From Chryseobacterium gleum (lineage in GTDB: Bacteria > Bacteroidota > Bacteroidia > Flavobacteriales_D > Sanyastnellaceae), in NCBI GenBank assembly GCA_945897395.1, contig CAMDFE010000011.1, positions 1 to 12,959 of the forward strand: a stretch of DNA of 12,959 nt. Direction: 5' to 3'. This document shows positions 7,342-12,959 of this stretch, piece by piece. The first letter of the stretch is position 1. Each line of letters starts with the position of its first letter. The notes below the pieces were generated by a model. It searched no databases and was not told the DNA's origin. It saw only the letters and a program-made list of their open reading frames with translations. The position numbers and the translations under genes are program-made.

Positions 7342-8151
7342 ATGAAACACATTCTCGCCTTCTTCTTTGCTCTTGGATCTCTGGTAAGTTCTGCTCAATG
7401 CATTGACTCTACACTCATTGACCCAACAATGCTTTGCCCAATGATTTGGTTGCCTGTTTGCGGTTGTGATGGTAATACCTACAGCAACGATTGCGAAGCA
7501 ACGTATTACGGCGGAGTAACTTCATGGACTGATGGTGAATGTACCGGTCTGAATTGCCTTCCAATTCCAACGGGTGTAAACTTCGGACTATGTGACATGG
7601 CGCTTGGAATAGCCATGACCGATAGCGGTTGTGTTTCTCTTAGTGGCTGCGGATATATTGGTTCAGATGGAATAGATTATTCCCTTGGATTCTACACTTC
7701 TTCATTTGCCTGCAACGCTTCCTGCCCTGAAGACACCACCGTTTTCCTTGAGTGCATTGACTCTACGCTCATTGACCCCACGGCACTTTGCCCAACGATA
7801 TGGATGCCTGTTTGTGGTTGTGACAGTGTAACCTACTCGAATGCTTGCGAAGGCACGAATTATGGCGGTGTGTTATTCTTTACAGACGGCCCGTGCATCG
7901 TTTCTGTGAATGAATTGAATAAGCAAATTGAAATCTTCCCGAATCCAACGAAGGATTTTTTGCAAATAAATGCCGATTTAGGTGGAAGGAAGGAGTTAAG
8001 TGTATTGAATATTTCCGGACAAACAGTTCTGACCGATTCATTCCTTTCCAAAAATAAAACGCTCGATGTGTCAAGACTTCCGGCTGGGATTTACTTTGTT
8101 AAACTCACGAGCAAAGACGGAATCGTTACGCAGCGAATTATAAAAGAGTAA
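7342..8151 (+). CDS. Secreted double Kazal-type inhibitor protein with type IX sorting tail
   Basis: A 269-residue exported protein. A signal peptide (about 1-18, cleavage near SSA-Q) leads to a first Kazal-type domain (20-67), a 70-residue Cys-rich linker (68-137), a second Kazal-type domain (138-185) and a C-terminal type IX secretion sorting domain (about 190-269) with IEIFPNP, LDVSRLPAGIYFVKL and TQRIIKE, the usual type A marks. Each Kazal domain has six cysteines and the bacterial form PVCGCD..TYSN.C. By the family's spacing the reactive-site P1 residue would be M34 in domain 1 and T152 in domain 2. Kazal domains inhibit serine proteases; the protein is probably carried to the surface or medium by the type IX system. 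The linker (eight Cys, with paired forms such as SGCGYIG) is unrecognised. It stands alone after a terminator; no clear promoter motif was found. Inhibitory activity is inferred from fold, not certain. Confidence 0.88.
   Translation: MKHILAFFFALGSLVSSAQCIDSTLIDPTMLCPMIWLPVCGCDGNTYSNDCEATYYGGVTSWTDGECTGLNCLPIPTGVNFGLCDMALGIAMTDSGCVSLSGCGYIGSDGIDYSLGFYTSSFACNASCPEDTTVFLECIDSTLIDPTALCPTIWMPVCGCDSVTYSNACEGTNYGGVLFFTDGPCIVSVNELNKQIEIFPNPTKDFLQINADLGGRKELSVLNISGQTVLTDSFLSKNKTLDVSRLPAGIYFVKLTSKDGIVTQRIIKE
7399..7896 (+). repeat. Internal duplication encoding the two Kazal domains
   Basis: Two 144-base units, 7399-7542 and 7753-7896, encode the two Kazal domains without any gap. By hand count they differ at about 40 bases (about 72% identity). 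The first 30 bases are the most alike (both start TGCATTGACTCTAC). They are separated by 210 bases coding for the Cys-rich linker. This points to an old duplication within the gene. Confidence 0.85.
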
Positions 8152-8260
8152 TCTTATTTCCTTCATTTCAATTTTTCTTGATGCTGCGTATTTGTTCGCG
8201 CAACTTGAAATTGACCGATGATTTTCCTCATAAATATAGAATTATTGTGGAAACTGATTT

Positions 8261-8287
8261 TTGTACACACGAATCGGATTAAATTCG
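8261..8287 (+). promoter_or_regulatory. Candidate promoter of paaBCD
   Basis: TTG at 8261-8263, a 16-base spacer and TAAATTCG at 8280-8287, one base from TAnnTTTG. The start codon of paaB is 18 bases further on. The spacing is slightly short for this promoter class. The -7 part lies inside the inverted repeat at 8268-8289. The 154-base gap 8152-8305 holds nothing else I can name. Confidence 0.35.
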
Positions 8288-8289
8288 TG
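8268..8289. promoter_or_regulatory. 22-bp inverted repeat, candidate operator for paaBCD
   Basis: CACGAAT at 8268-8274 and ATTCGTG at 8283-8289 are perfect 7-base inverted repeats around an 8-base spacer. The dyad ends 16 bases before the paaB ATG and covers the candidate -7 element, the place where a repressor would act. The centre-to-centre distance of 15 bases is not an exact helical turn. No regulator gene of the PaaX or PaaR type is in the window. Symmetry is seen; the operator role is inferred. Confidence 0.45.
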
Positions 8290-8305
8290 ACAAGAATTAG
8301 AACTT

Positions 8306-8593
8306 ATGAGTACGTCGAACTGGCCCCTTTGGGAAATATTCATCCGCAGCAAAAGCGGATTGTCGCATAAACACGTTGGAAGTTTGCATGCTACCGATGC
8401 TAAAATGGCTATTGAAAACGCACGTGACGTATACACGCGTCGCATGGAAGGTGTGAGCATCTGGGTGGTTCCAAGCACTGCAATCACTGCTTCTGCTCCG
8501 GCAGACAAAGACGCGCTATTCGATCCTGCGAACGACAAGGTTTATCGTCACCCAACATTTTACGACATTCCTGACGAAATCGGACACATGTAA
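8306..8593 (+). CDS. paaB: Phenylacetyl-CoA epoxidase subunit PaaB
   Basis: A 95-residue protein closely matching PaaB, the small subunit of the multicomponent ring-1,2-phenylacetyl-CoA epoxidase, which starts aerobic phenylacetate breakdown. Recognisable blocks are WPLWEIFIRSKSGLSHKHVGS (6-26), SLHATDAKMAIENARDVYTRR (26-46), EGVSIWVVPS (48-57) and FDPANDKVYRHPTFY (72-86). Length is as expected. PaaB is not catalytic; it is thought to bridge or stabilise PaaA-PaaC complexes. It is normally preceded by paaA, but here the upstream gene is the unrelated Kazal protein and paaB heads the cluster. Only two bases separate its stop from the paaC start. Confidence 0.95.
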   Translation: MSTSNWPLWEIFIRSKSGLSHKHVGSLHATDAKMAIENARDVYTRRMEGVSIWVVPSTAITASAPADKDALFDPANDKVYRHPTFYDIPDEIGHM

Positions 8594-8595
8594 TC

Positions 8596-9345
8596 ATGAA
8601 GAAAGAAGAAGCACTCGCGCTGCATTTAGCAGACAACAACCTTATACTTGGTCAACGCCTTGCTGAATGGTGCGGACACGGACCCGTGTTGGAAGAAGAC
8701 ATTGCTTTAAGCAACATGGCGCTAGACTATATTGGACAAGCCACACTTCTATTCAAGCATGTGGCTGAAACCAGCGGCGAAGCGAAGACGGAAGACGATT
8801 GGGCATTCCTTCGCGATGCTTGGGATTATAAAAATTTCTTAGCGTTAGAACTTCCGAATGGAGACTACGCATTTACCATTGCGCGTCAGTATTTGTATTC
8901 GGAATGGTACAACTTATATCTGATTGAACTTTCAAAATCGAGCAACACCTTCCTTCAAGAATTCGCATTGAAGTCTGTGAAAGAAGTGCGCTACCACTTG
9001 CAACACGGTCGCGACTGGGTGTTGCGCATGGGAGATGGCACGGAAGAGAGTCATGCTCGCATTCAAAAAGCCGTTAATGATATTTGGAATTACACCGGCG
9101 AATGGTTTATTCCAAATACAAATGATACTGATATTTCTGCATCGGGCATTTGTCCGAACGTGGAAAGCCTTCATCAAACTTGGATGGAAAATGTTCAAGC
9201 GACTTTGAACGAAGCGACTTTGCAAATGCCTGTTTCGGGTTGGATGCATAAAGGCGGACGCGAAGGAAAGCACACGGAACATTTGGGACACTTGTTAAGT
9301 GAGTTGCAATTCGTGCAACGCGCGTATCCGAATTCAAAGTGGTAA
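8596..9345 (+). CDS. paaC: Phenylacetyl-CoA epoxidase structural subunit PaaC
   Basis: A 249-residue ferritin-like helical protein matching PaaC, the structural partner of the catalytic di-iron subunit PaaA in phenylacetyl-CoA epoxidase. Family marks: LADNNLILGQRLAEWCGHGP (11-30), LEEDIALSNMALDYIGQA (32-49), a central RQYLYSEWYN (97-106), RYHLQHGRDWVLRMGDGT (132-149), SHARIQKAVNDIWNYTGE (152-169) and the C-terminal GKHTEHLGHLLSELQFVQR (224-242). PaaC has the fold of PaaA but has lost function as the active di-iron subunit. The gene is packed between paaB (2-base gap) and paaD (1-base gap), so the three are surely one transcript. No sign of truncation. Confidence 0.95.
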   Translation: MKKEEALALHLADNNLILGQRLAEWCGHGPVLEEDIALSNMALDYIGQATLLFKHVAETSGEAKTEDDWAFLRDAWDYKNFLALELPNGDYAFTIARQYLYSEWYNLYLIELSKSSNTFLQEFALKSVKEVRYHLQHGRDWVLRMGDGTEESHARIQKAVNDIWNYTGEWFIPNTNDTDISASGICPNVESLHQTWMENVQATLNEATLQMPVSGWMHKGGREGKHTEHLGHLLSELQFVQRAYPNSKW

Positions 9346-9346
9346 G

Positions 9347-9835
9347 ATGAATTACACGATTCAAGAAATTTGGGGATTCTTAAAAGAAGTTGAAGACCCC
9401 GAGATTCCCGTCTTGAACGTGGTTGAAATGGGCATTGTGCGCGATGTTCAGATTGAAGACAACAAAGTTATTGTGCTCATTACACCGACCTATTCAGGTT
9501 GTCCGGCTATGCATGCCATAGAGGAAGACGTTCGTGAAATGTTGGTGGAAATGCATATTGAAAATTTCGACGTGAAGACGATTCTTTCTCCGGCGTGGAC
9601 CACAGATTGGATGACCGAAGAGGCTCGTGTTAAGTTGGAAGAATATGGCATTGCGCCTCCTCAAAAGGGCAGCGCAGATAAAAATCTTCTTATGGGTAAA
9701 CTGCGCGATGTGTGCTGCCCGCGTTGCAAGTCTTCGAACACCGCTATGGTCTCTCAATTCGGAAGCACCGCTTGCAAATCGCTCTACAAATGCGAAGATT
9801 GCAAAGAGCCGTTTGATTATTTCAAATGCATTTGA
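9347..9835 (+). CDS. paaD: PaaD, DUF59/MIP18-type maturation factor of phenylacetyl-CoA epoxidase
   Basis: A 162-residue protein matching PaaD. Its N-terminal MIP18 (DUF59) domain (about 1-85) has DPEIPVLNVVEMGIV (17-31) and TPTYSGCPA (46-54) with the conserved Cys52. The C-terminal part carries a cysteine cluster, CCPRC (123-127), C143, then CEDC (149-152) and C161, probably a zinc or iron site. PaaD is needed for epoxidase activity and is thought to help metal-centre assembly of PaaA. I use the ATG at 9347, one base after the paaC stop; the frame is open from 9299 but that would overlap paaC for 47 bases and add residues foreign to the family. paaE does not follow: the next gene runs the other way and overlaps the last 19 bases of paaD. 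Confidence 0.94.
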   Translation: MNYTIQEIWGFLKEVEDPEIPVLNVVEMGIVRDVQIEDNKVIVLITPTYSGCPAMHAIEEDVREMLVEMHIENFDVKTILSPAWTTDWMTEEARVKLEEYGIAPPQKGSADKNLLMGKLRDVCCPRCKSSNTAMVSQFGSTACKSLYKCEDCKEPFDYFKCI

Positions 9836-11307
9836 TCCGCTGCGCGGAAGGTGCTTCGCAAGTATAGTAAGCCGAACGTTATAGCACCATTCACAATTAG
9901 ATTCTCCGCTCCCATTTCGTAACCGAAGAACCACGCCTTACTATTCAATGCAAGCAAATAAGTCAGCACTGGCGAAAGCAAACAAATCAATACCACGTTC
10001 CACTTGCTGCCAATTAACTCACGCTTCGTGAGTATTCCGAAAGCAAACAATCCCAACAACGGTCCGTAAGTATATCCTGCCAAATCCATCAGCAGATCAA
10101 CTATAGTCTTTTCATTCAACCAACGGAAATAAAGAACTATGAAATAGAACAAAACCGTAAACGCCAAATGCACGCGCTTGCGAATCTTCGCCTTCTCCTC
10201 TTCCGTCTTTTCCATCTTCGAAAAGCGAAGCAAGTCAATGCAAAAAGAAGCCGTTAACGCCGTAATAGCCCCGTCGGCCGAAGGAAACAGCGCACTCACC
10301 AATCCCACAATGAACAACAATCCCATAATCGGAGGCATGTGTTGCATAACCATGTTCGGGAAAATAGCATCGCCCACATACATTTTTTCCAACTGAAACT
10401 GCTGCATGTAAACGAAGAGTAACGCTCCTAAAAAAAGAAACATTCCAACTACAACTACCATAACTGCACTGAACGAAATCATGTTGCGCTGCGAGTCTCT
10501 CAAATTCGAAACACTGATGTTTTTCTGCATCATTTCCTGATCCAATCCGGTCATGGCAATCGTAATGAATGCGCCGCCCAAAAACTGTTTCAAGAAATAC
10601 TTCTTGTGCAGCACATCGCCGTTAAACACATAAGCCAAATCCAATCCGCTTGTCGCCTTCGTGCTAGATATGGCTTGCCACGCAGCATCCCAACCCCCGA
10701 GCTGATTCAAAATATAAATCACACATCCCACCAAGGCCGACAACATAAAAAATGTTTGAAGCGTATCTGTCCACACAATGGTCTTCACACCGCCGTTGTA
10801 GGTGTAAGCCAAAATCATAAGCAGCGTAATTCCAGCAGTTACCGCAAATGGAATTCCCAGCGCATCCATAATTAAAAATTGAATGACGTTCACCACTAAG
10901 AACAAGCGCAGCGATGCGCCCACTGTTCGAGAAAGAATAAAAAATAAGGCACCGAGCTCATACGCAGGAGAACCAAAACGTTGTTCCAAATACGAGTAGA
11001 TCGAAGTCAAATTCAATTTGTAGTACAACGGCAACAGAACAAAAGCAACGACAAAATATCCTGCAAAAAATCCGAGTGCCATCATGAAGTACTGCATACC
11101 CACAATACTCACCGTTCCTGGCACTGAAACAAAGGTCACACCTGAAAGCGACGTGCCTATCATTCCGAAAGCAACCAACACCCACGAAGCGCTTTTATTC
11201 GCCTTGAAAAACGAGGCGTTGTCGGCTTTTTTTGATGTCACAACAGCCACTGCAAAAAGAGCAATGAAGTATACAATAAGAACACAAGCAATTACAAGAG
11301 GAGACAT
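9817..11307 (-). CDS. Sodium:solute symporter (SSS/SLC5 family)
   Basis: A 496-residue inner-membrane transporter of the LeuT-fold sodium:solute symporter family, with about 13 hydrophobic segments. Marks: GMIGTSLSGVTFVSVPG (48-64), RTVGASLRLFL (127-137), the family signature GGVKTIVWTDTLQ (172-184), SALFPSADGAITALTASF (338-355) around the sodium-site helix, and GPLLGLFAFGIL (415-426). A charged cytoplasmic loop (KMEKTEEEKAKIRKR, 364-378) follows. I use the ATG at 11307; a TTG at 11325 would add MQRKTR. The substrate (sugar, carboxylate, amino acid or other) cannot be told from the sequence. The closest by position is the paa cluster, but the gene is convergent with it, so a phenylacetate role is only a guess. 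Its stop codon lies within paaD (19-base convergent overlap). Confidence 0.88.
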   Translation of the reverse strand: MSPLVIACVLIVYFIALFAVAVVTSKKADNASFFKANKSASWVLVAFGMIGTSLSGVTFVSVPGTVSIVGMQYFMMALGFFAGYFVVAFVLLPLYYKLNLTSIYSYLEQRFGSPAYELGALFFILSRTVGASLRLFLVVNVIQFLIMDALGIPFAVTAGITLLMILAYTYNGGVKTIVWTDTLQTFFMLSALVGCVIYILNQLGGWDAAWQAISSTKATSGLDLAYVFNGDVLHKKYFLKQFLGGAFITIAMTGLDQEMMQKNISVSNLRDSQRNMISFSAVMVVVVGMFLFLGALLFVYMQQFQLEKMYVGDAIFPNMVMQHMPPIMGLLFIVGLVSALFPSADGAITALTASFCIDLLRFSKMEKTEEEKAKIRKRVHLAFTVLFYFIVLYFRWLNEKTIVDLLMDLAGYTYGPLLGLFAFGILTKRELIGSKWNVVLICLLSPVLTYLLALNSKAWFFGYEMGAENLIVNGAITFGLLYLRSTFRAADQMHLK

Positions 11308-11358
11308 GCGCGTTTTTCTTTGCAATTAATCGATTTTTTTGAAAAGTCTTTTTGTTTA

Positions 11359-11392
11359 TTGAAAAGGTTTCGAACAACAGCATGTAATTTCG
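11359..11392 (+). promoter_or_regulatory. Candidate promoter of recR
   Basis: TTG at 11359-11361, a 23-base spacer and TAATTTCG at 11385-11392, one base from TAnnTTTG. The recR ATG follows after 5 bases, the same layout as before the ZIP and glycosyltransferase genes. It lies in the 90-base divergent gap between the symporter and recR. Confidence 0.4.
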
Positions 11393-11397
11393 CTGCT

Positions 11398-12012
11398 ATG
11401 AGTTCAAGTTCGAAATGGATAGAAGCTGCCGTTGATCAAATGTCTTCGTTGCCTGGCATTGGACGTAAGACTGCGCTTCGTCTGGTCTTAGATCTTCTTC
11501 GCAGACCGAACGACGAAGTGGAGCGCTTCTCTTCTTCCTTTCAACTCATGAAACAACATGTTCAGTTTTGCTCGAATTGCCACAACCTTTCAGATGACAA
11601 ACTCTGCGGCATATGCGCCAACGACCGACGAGACAAACAAACGGTTTGTGTGGTGGCCGACATTCGCGATGTGATGGCTGTTGAAGGTACTTCGCAGTTT
11701 CACGGATTATATCATGTGTTAGGCGGACTTATCTCTCCAATGGACGGCATTGGCCCTTCCGACTTAACTGTTCAAAGTTTAGTAGAACGCTGCGAGCGTG
11801 ATCAAGTATCTGAAATCATCTTCGCGTTCAATGCAACCATGGAAGGAGAAACAACGGCTTTTTATATTTCGAAAAAACTACAAGCTCTTCCAATTGAAAT
11901 TACTTCAATTGCGCGCGGCATTGCCGTTGGCGCAGAATTAGAATACACCGATGAGATTACATTGGGACGAAGTCTTCAACAACGTGTTCCATACGGAAAA
12001 GCGAATAGCTAG
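11398..12012 (+). CDS. recR: Recombination mediator RecR
   Basis: A 204-residue cytoplasmic protein matching RecR, which with RecO helps load RecA onto SSB-covered gaps in the RecF pathway. Domains in order: a helix-hairpin-helix with SLPGIGRKTALRL (17-29), a four-cysteine zinc finger (C58, C61, C70, C73), a Toprim domain (VCVVADIRDVMAVEGT, 83-98, then LGGLISPMDGIGP, 108-120) and the C-terminal ARGIAVGAELEYTDEITLGR (172-191) leading to QRVPYG. All hallmark residues are present and the length is normal. The frame is open from 11320, but I choose 11398 because families start close to the hairpin domain and a -7-like element ends five bases before it. The glycosyltransferase gene follows after 18 bases. 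Confidence 0.95.
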   Translation: MSSSSKWIEAAVDQMSSLPGIGRKTALRLVLDLLRRPNDEVERFSSSFQLMKQHVQFCSNCHNLSDDKLCGICANDRRDKQTVCVVADIRDVMAVEGTSQFHGLYHVLGGLISPMDGIGPSDLTVQSLVERCERDQVSEIIFAFNATMEGETTAFYISKKLQALPIEITSIARGIAVGAELEYTDEITLGRSLQQRVPYGKANS

Positions 12013-12018
12013 ATAACG

Positions 12019-12026
12019 TATCTTTG
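12019..12026 (+). promoter_or_regulatory. Exact Bacteroidota -7 element before the glycosyltransferase gene
   Basis: TATCTTTG is an exact TAnnTTTG match, four bases before the ATG at 12031. I see no TTG at the usual -33 distance, so it may be a weak or second promoter within a recR-glycosyltransferase transcript. The resulting message would be nearly leaderless. Confidence 0.45.
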
Positions 12027-12030
12027 CAAC

Positions 12031-12959
12031 ATGCGTTTAACCGTCATCATTGTCAATTACAACGTCAAGTATTTCCTTGAGCAATGCCTCGCTTCTGTTC
12101 ACGCTGCTATGCGCGGAATTGAAGTTGAAGTGATTGTGGTGGACAACAACAGCGTTGACGGGTCGAATGAAATGGTGGAAGAGAAATTCCCTTGGGTGAA
12201 TCTCATTGCGAACAAAGACAACACAGGTTTTTCGAAAGCCAACAACCAAGGCATGCGCATTGCCAAAGGAGAATACATCTTGTTGTTGAATCCAGATACT
12301 GTTGTGAAGGAAGACACTTTTTCGAAAGTGCTTGACTTCATGGATGCACATCCGGAAGCAGGCGGACTGGGCGTTCCCATGGTCGATGGAAAAGGAATTC
12401 TTCTTCCTGAATCGAAACGCGGACTTCCCACTCCGGAGACCAGCTTCTACAAGATTTTTGGAATCTCGAAATTATTCCCAAAGAGTAAAAAATTCAATCG
12501 CTATTACCTCGGACATTTAAGCTACGATGAAACCTGCGAGATTGAAATCTTGGCGGGTGCATTCATGTTCATGCGCAAGACTGCTTTAGACCAAGTGGGA
12601 TTGCTTGATGAAGCGTTCTTCATGTACGGAGAAGACATCGACCTCAGCTGGCGCATTATTCAAGGCGGATGGAAGAATTACTATTTTCCTGAAACCAGCA
12701 TCATTCATTACAAAGGAGAGAGCACGAAGAAAGGCAGTTTGAATTACGTCTATGTGTTCTACAACGCCATGATCATTTTTGCGCGCAAACATTTTTCTGC
12801 GTCGCATGCAAAATGGTTTTCGTTCTTCATTCAAGTAGCCGTTTGGATGCGTGCTTCTGTTTCCATTGTGTCGCGCGTTGTTACGGCAAGCCTTCTGCCC
12901 CTTGCAGATGCAGCGGTGTTAAGTTTAGGCATTTACACCTTCGCCGATCACTATTCGCA
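12031..12959 (+). CDS. Family 2 glycosyltransferase, rhamnosyltransferase-like (3' end outside window)
   Basis: The frame is open for 309 codons to the window edge without a stop. The N-terminal GT-A domain has TVIIVNYN (4-11), VVDNNSVDGS (36-45), NTGFSKANNQG (64-74), LLNPDT (85-90, the metal-binding DxD equivalent) and the acceptor-side GEDIDLSWR (200-208), followed by HYKGESTKKGSLNYV (226-240). Residues after about 260 become hydrophobic (262-281 and 285-300), so the protein is probably held at the inner membrane by C-terminal helices. This is the COG1216-type glycosyltransferase common in Bacteroidota, usually making surface polysaccharide or lipid-linked glycans from nucleotide sugars. 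Donor and acceptor are not known. It begins 18 bases after recR with a -7 element between them. Confidence 0.9.
   Translation, partial: MRLTVIIVNYNVKYFLEQCLASVHAAMRGIEVEVIVVDNNSVDGSNEMVEEKFPWVNLIANKDNTGFSKANNQGMRIAKGEYILLLNPDTVVKEDTFSKVLDFMDAHPEAGGLGVPMVDGKGILLPESKRGLPTPETSFYKIFGISKLFPKSKKFNRYYLGHLSYDETCEIEILAGAFMFMRKTALDQVGLLDEAFFMYGEDIDLSWRIIQGGWKNYYFPETSIIHYKGESTKKGSLNYVYVFYNAMIIFARKHFSASHAKWFSFFIQVAVWMRASVSIVSRVVTASLLPLADAAVLSLGIYTFADHYS

Noticed and set aside
8169..8213. Partly paired stretch between the Kazal gene and paaB (CAATTT with AAATTG, TGCG with CGCA)
   Set aside because: Short interrupted stems and a large loop; not a known riboswitch or terminator form.
8242..8538. A 98-codon open frame on the minus strand opposite paaB
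   Set aside because: It lies across paaB, whose protein is strongly conserved, and its translation resembles no protein; it also crosses the regulatory gap.
8932..9291. A 119-codon open frame on the minus strand opposite paaC
   Set aside because: Fully inside paaC, which is a full-length conserved gene; no own promoter or motif.
9299..9346. Longer start for paaD
   Set aside because: The added 16 residues (MSCNSCNARI...) come from the paaC 3' end read in another frame; PaaD proteins begin near the ATG at 9347.
9836..9848. Small hairpin TCCGC-TGC-GCGGA just after paaD
   Set aside because: Five-bp stem without a T tract on either strand; too weak to call a terminator.
9494..9934. A 146-codon open frame on the minus strand opposite paaD and the symporter end
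   Set aside because: It overlaps two well-recognised genes; its translation (rich in Arg, Phe and His) has no domain features and looks like a shadow.
11320..11397. Longer start for recR
   Set aside because: The 26 extra residues are not part of RecR and cover the likely promoter; the ATG at 11398 fits the family.
1..12959. Defence system, prophage, transposon, CRISPR array, rRNA or tRNA
   Set aside because: No transposase, integrase, nuclease, repeat array or cloverleaf was seen. All genes are ordinary metabolic, transport, repair or surface genes, so a new defence-type system is not supported here.

Overview
The window looks like chromosomal DNA from a Bacteroidota, probably of the Flavobacteriales type. 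The evidence is: a secreted protein with a C-terminal type IX secretion sorting domain; close copies of the Bacteroidota -7 promoter element TAnnTTTG; little or no Shine-Dalgarno sequence before most starts; moderately AT-rich DNA; and several proteins in the form typical of this phylum (a short fold-III arginine decarboxylase, a deoxyhypusine-synthase-like protein, a Mur ligase of the Mpl-like clade, and a small acidic-tailed protein). The exact genus cannot be read from the sequence. I see no mobile element, phage, CRISPR array, rRNA or tRNA.

Layout. 1-151: the 3' end of an unrecognised gene. 173-1015 (+): a ZIP-family metal transporter. It meets, tail to tail with one base between stop codons, an Mpl-like Mur ligase (1017-2387, -). 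2481-3512 (+): a CorA-type magnesium/cobalt channel, divergent from the ligase. 3576-7268 (+): a probable polyamine-related operon of arginine decarboxylase, MscS-type channel, deoxyhypusine-synthase-like protein and a small acidic protein, closed by a clear rho-independent terminator at 7274-7299. 7342-8151 (+): a secreted protein with two Kazal-type inhibitor domains and a type IX sorting tail. 8306-9835 (+): paaB-paaC-paaD, tightly packed, preceded by a 22-bp inverted repeat; paaA and paaE are not here. 9817-11307 (-): a sodium:solute symporter whose 3' end overlaps paaD by 19 bp. 11398-12012 (+): recR. 12031 to the window end (+): a family 2 glycosyltransferase, cut by the edge.

How the genes work together. 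The paa genes encode the non-catalytic structural subunit PaaC, the PaaB subunit and the PaaD maturation factor of phenylacetyl-CoA epoxidase. They need a catalytic PaaA and a reductase PaaE encoded elsewhere. The arginine decarboxylase should make agmatine. The deoxyhypusine-synthase-like enzyme two genes on keeps the catalytic lysine but has lost three residues that bind spermidine in human deoxyhypusine synthase, so a different amine substrate is likely. No agmatinase lies between them; a mechanosensitive channel does. The rest are housekeeping genes: metal uptake, wall recycling, recombination repair and surface glycan synthesis. There is no intergenic stretch longer than about 155 bases. 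The most unusual items are the diverged deoxyhypusine-synthase homologue and its operon, the double Kazal protein, and the dyad in front of paaB.
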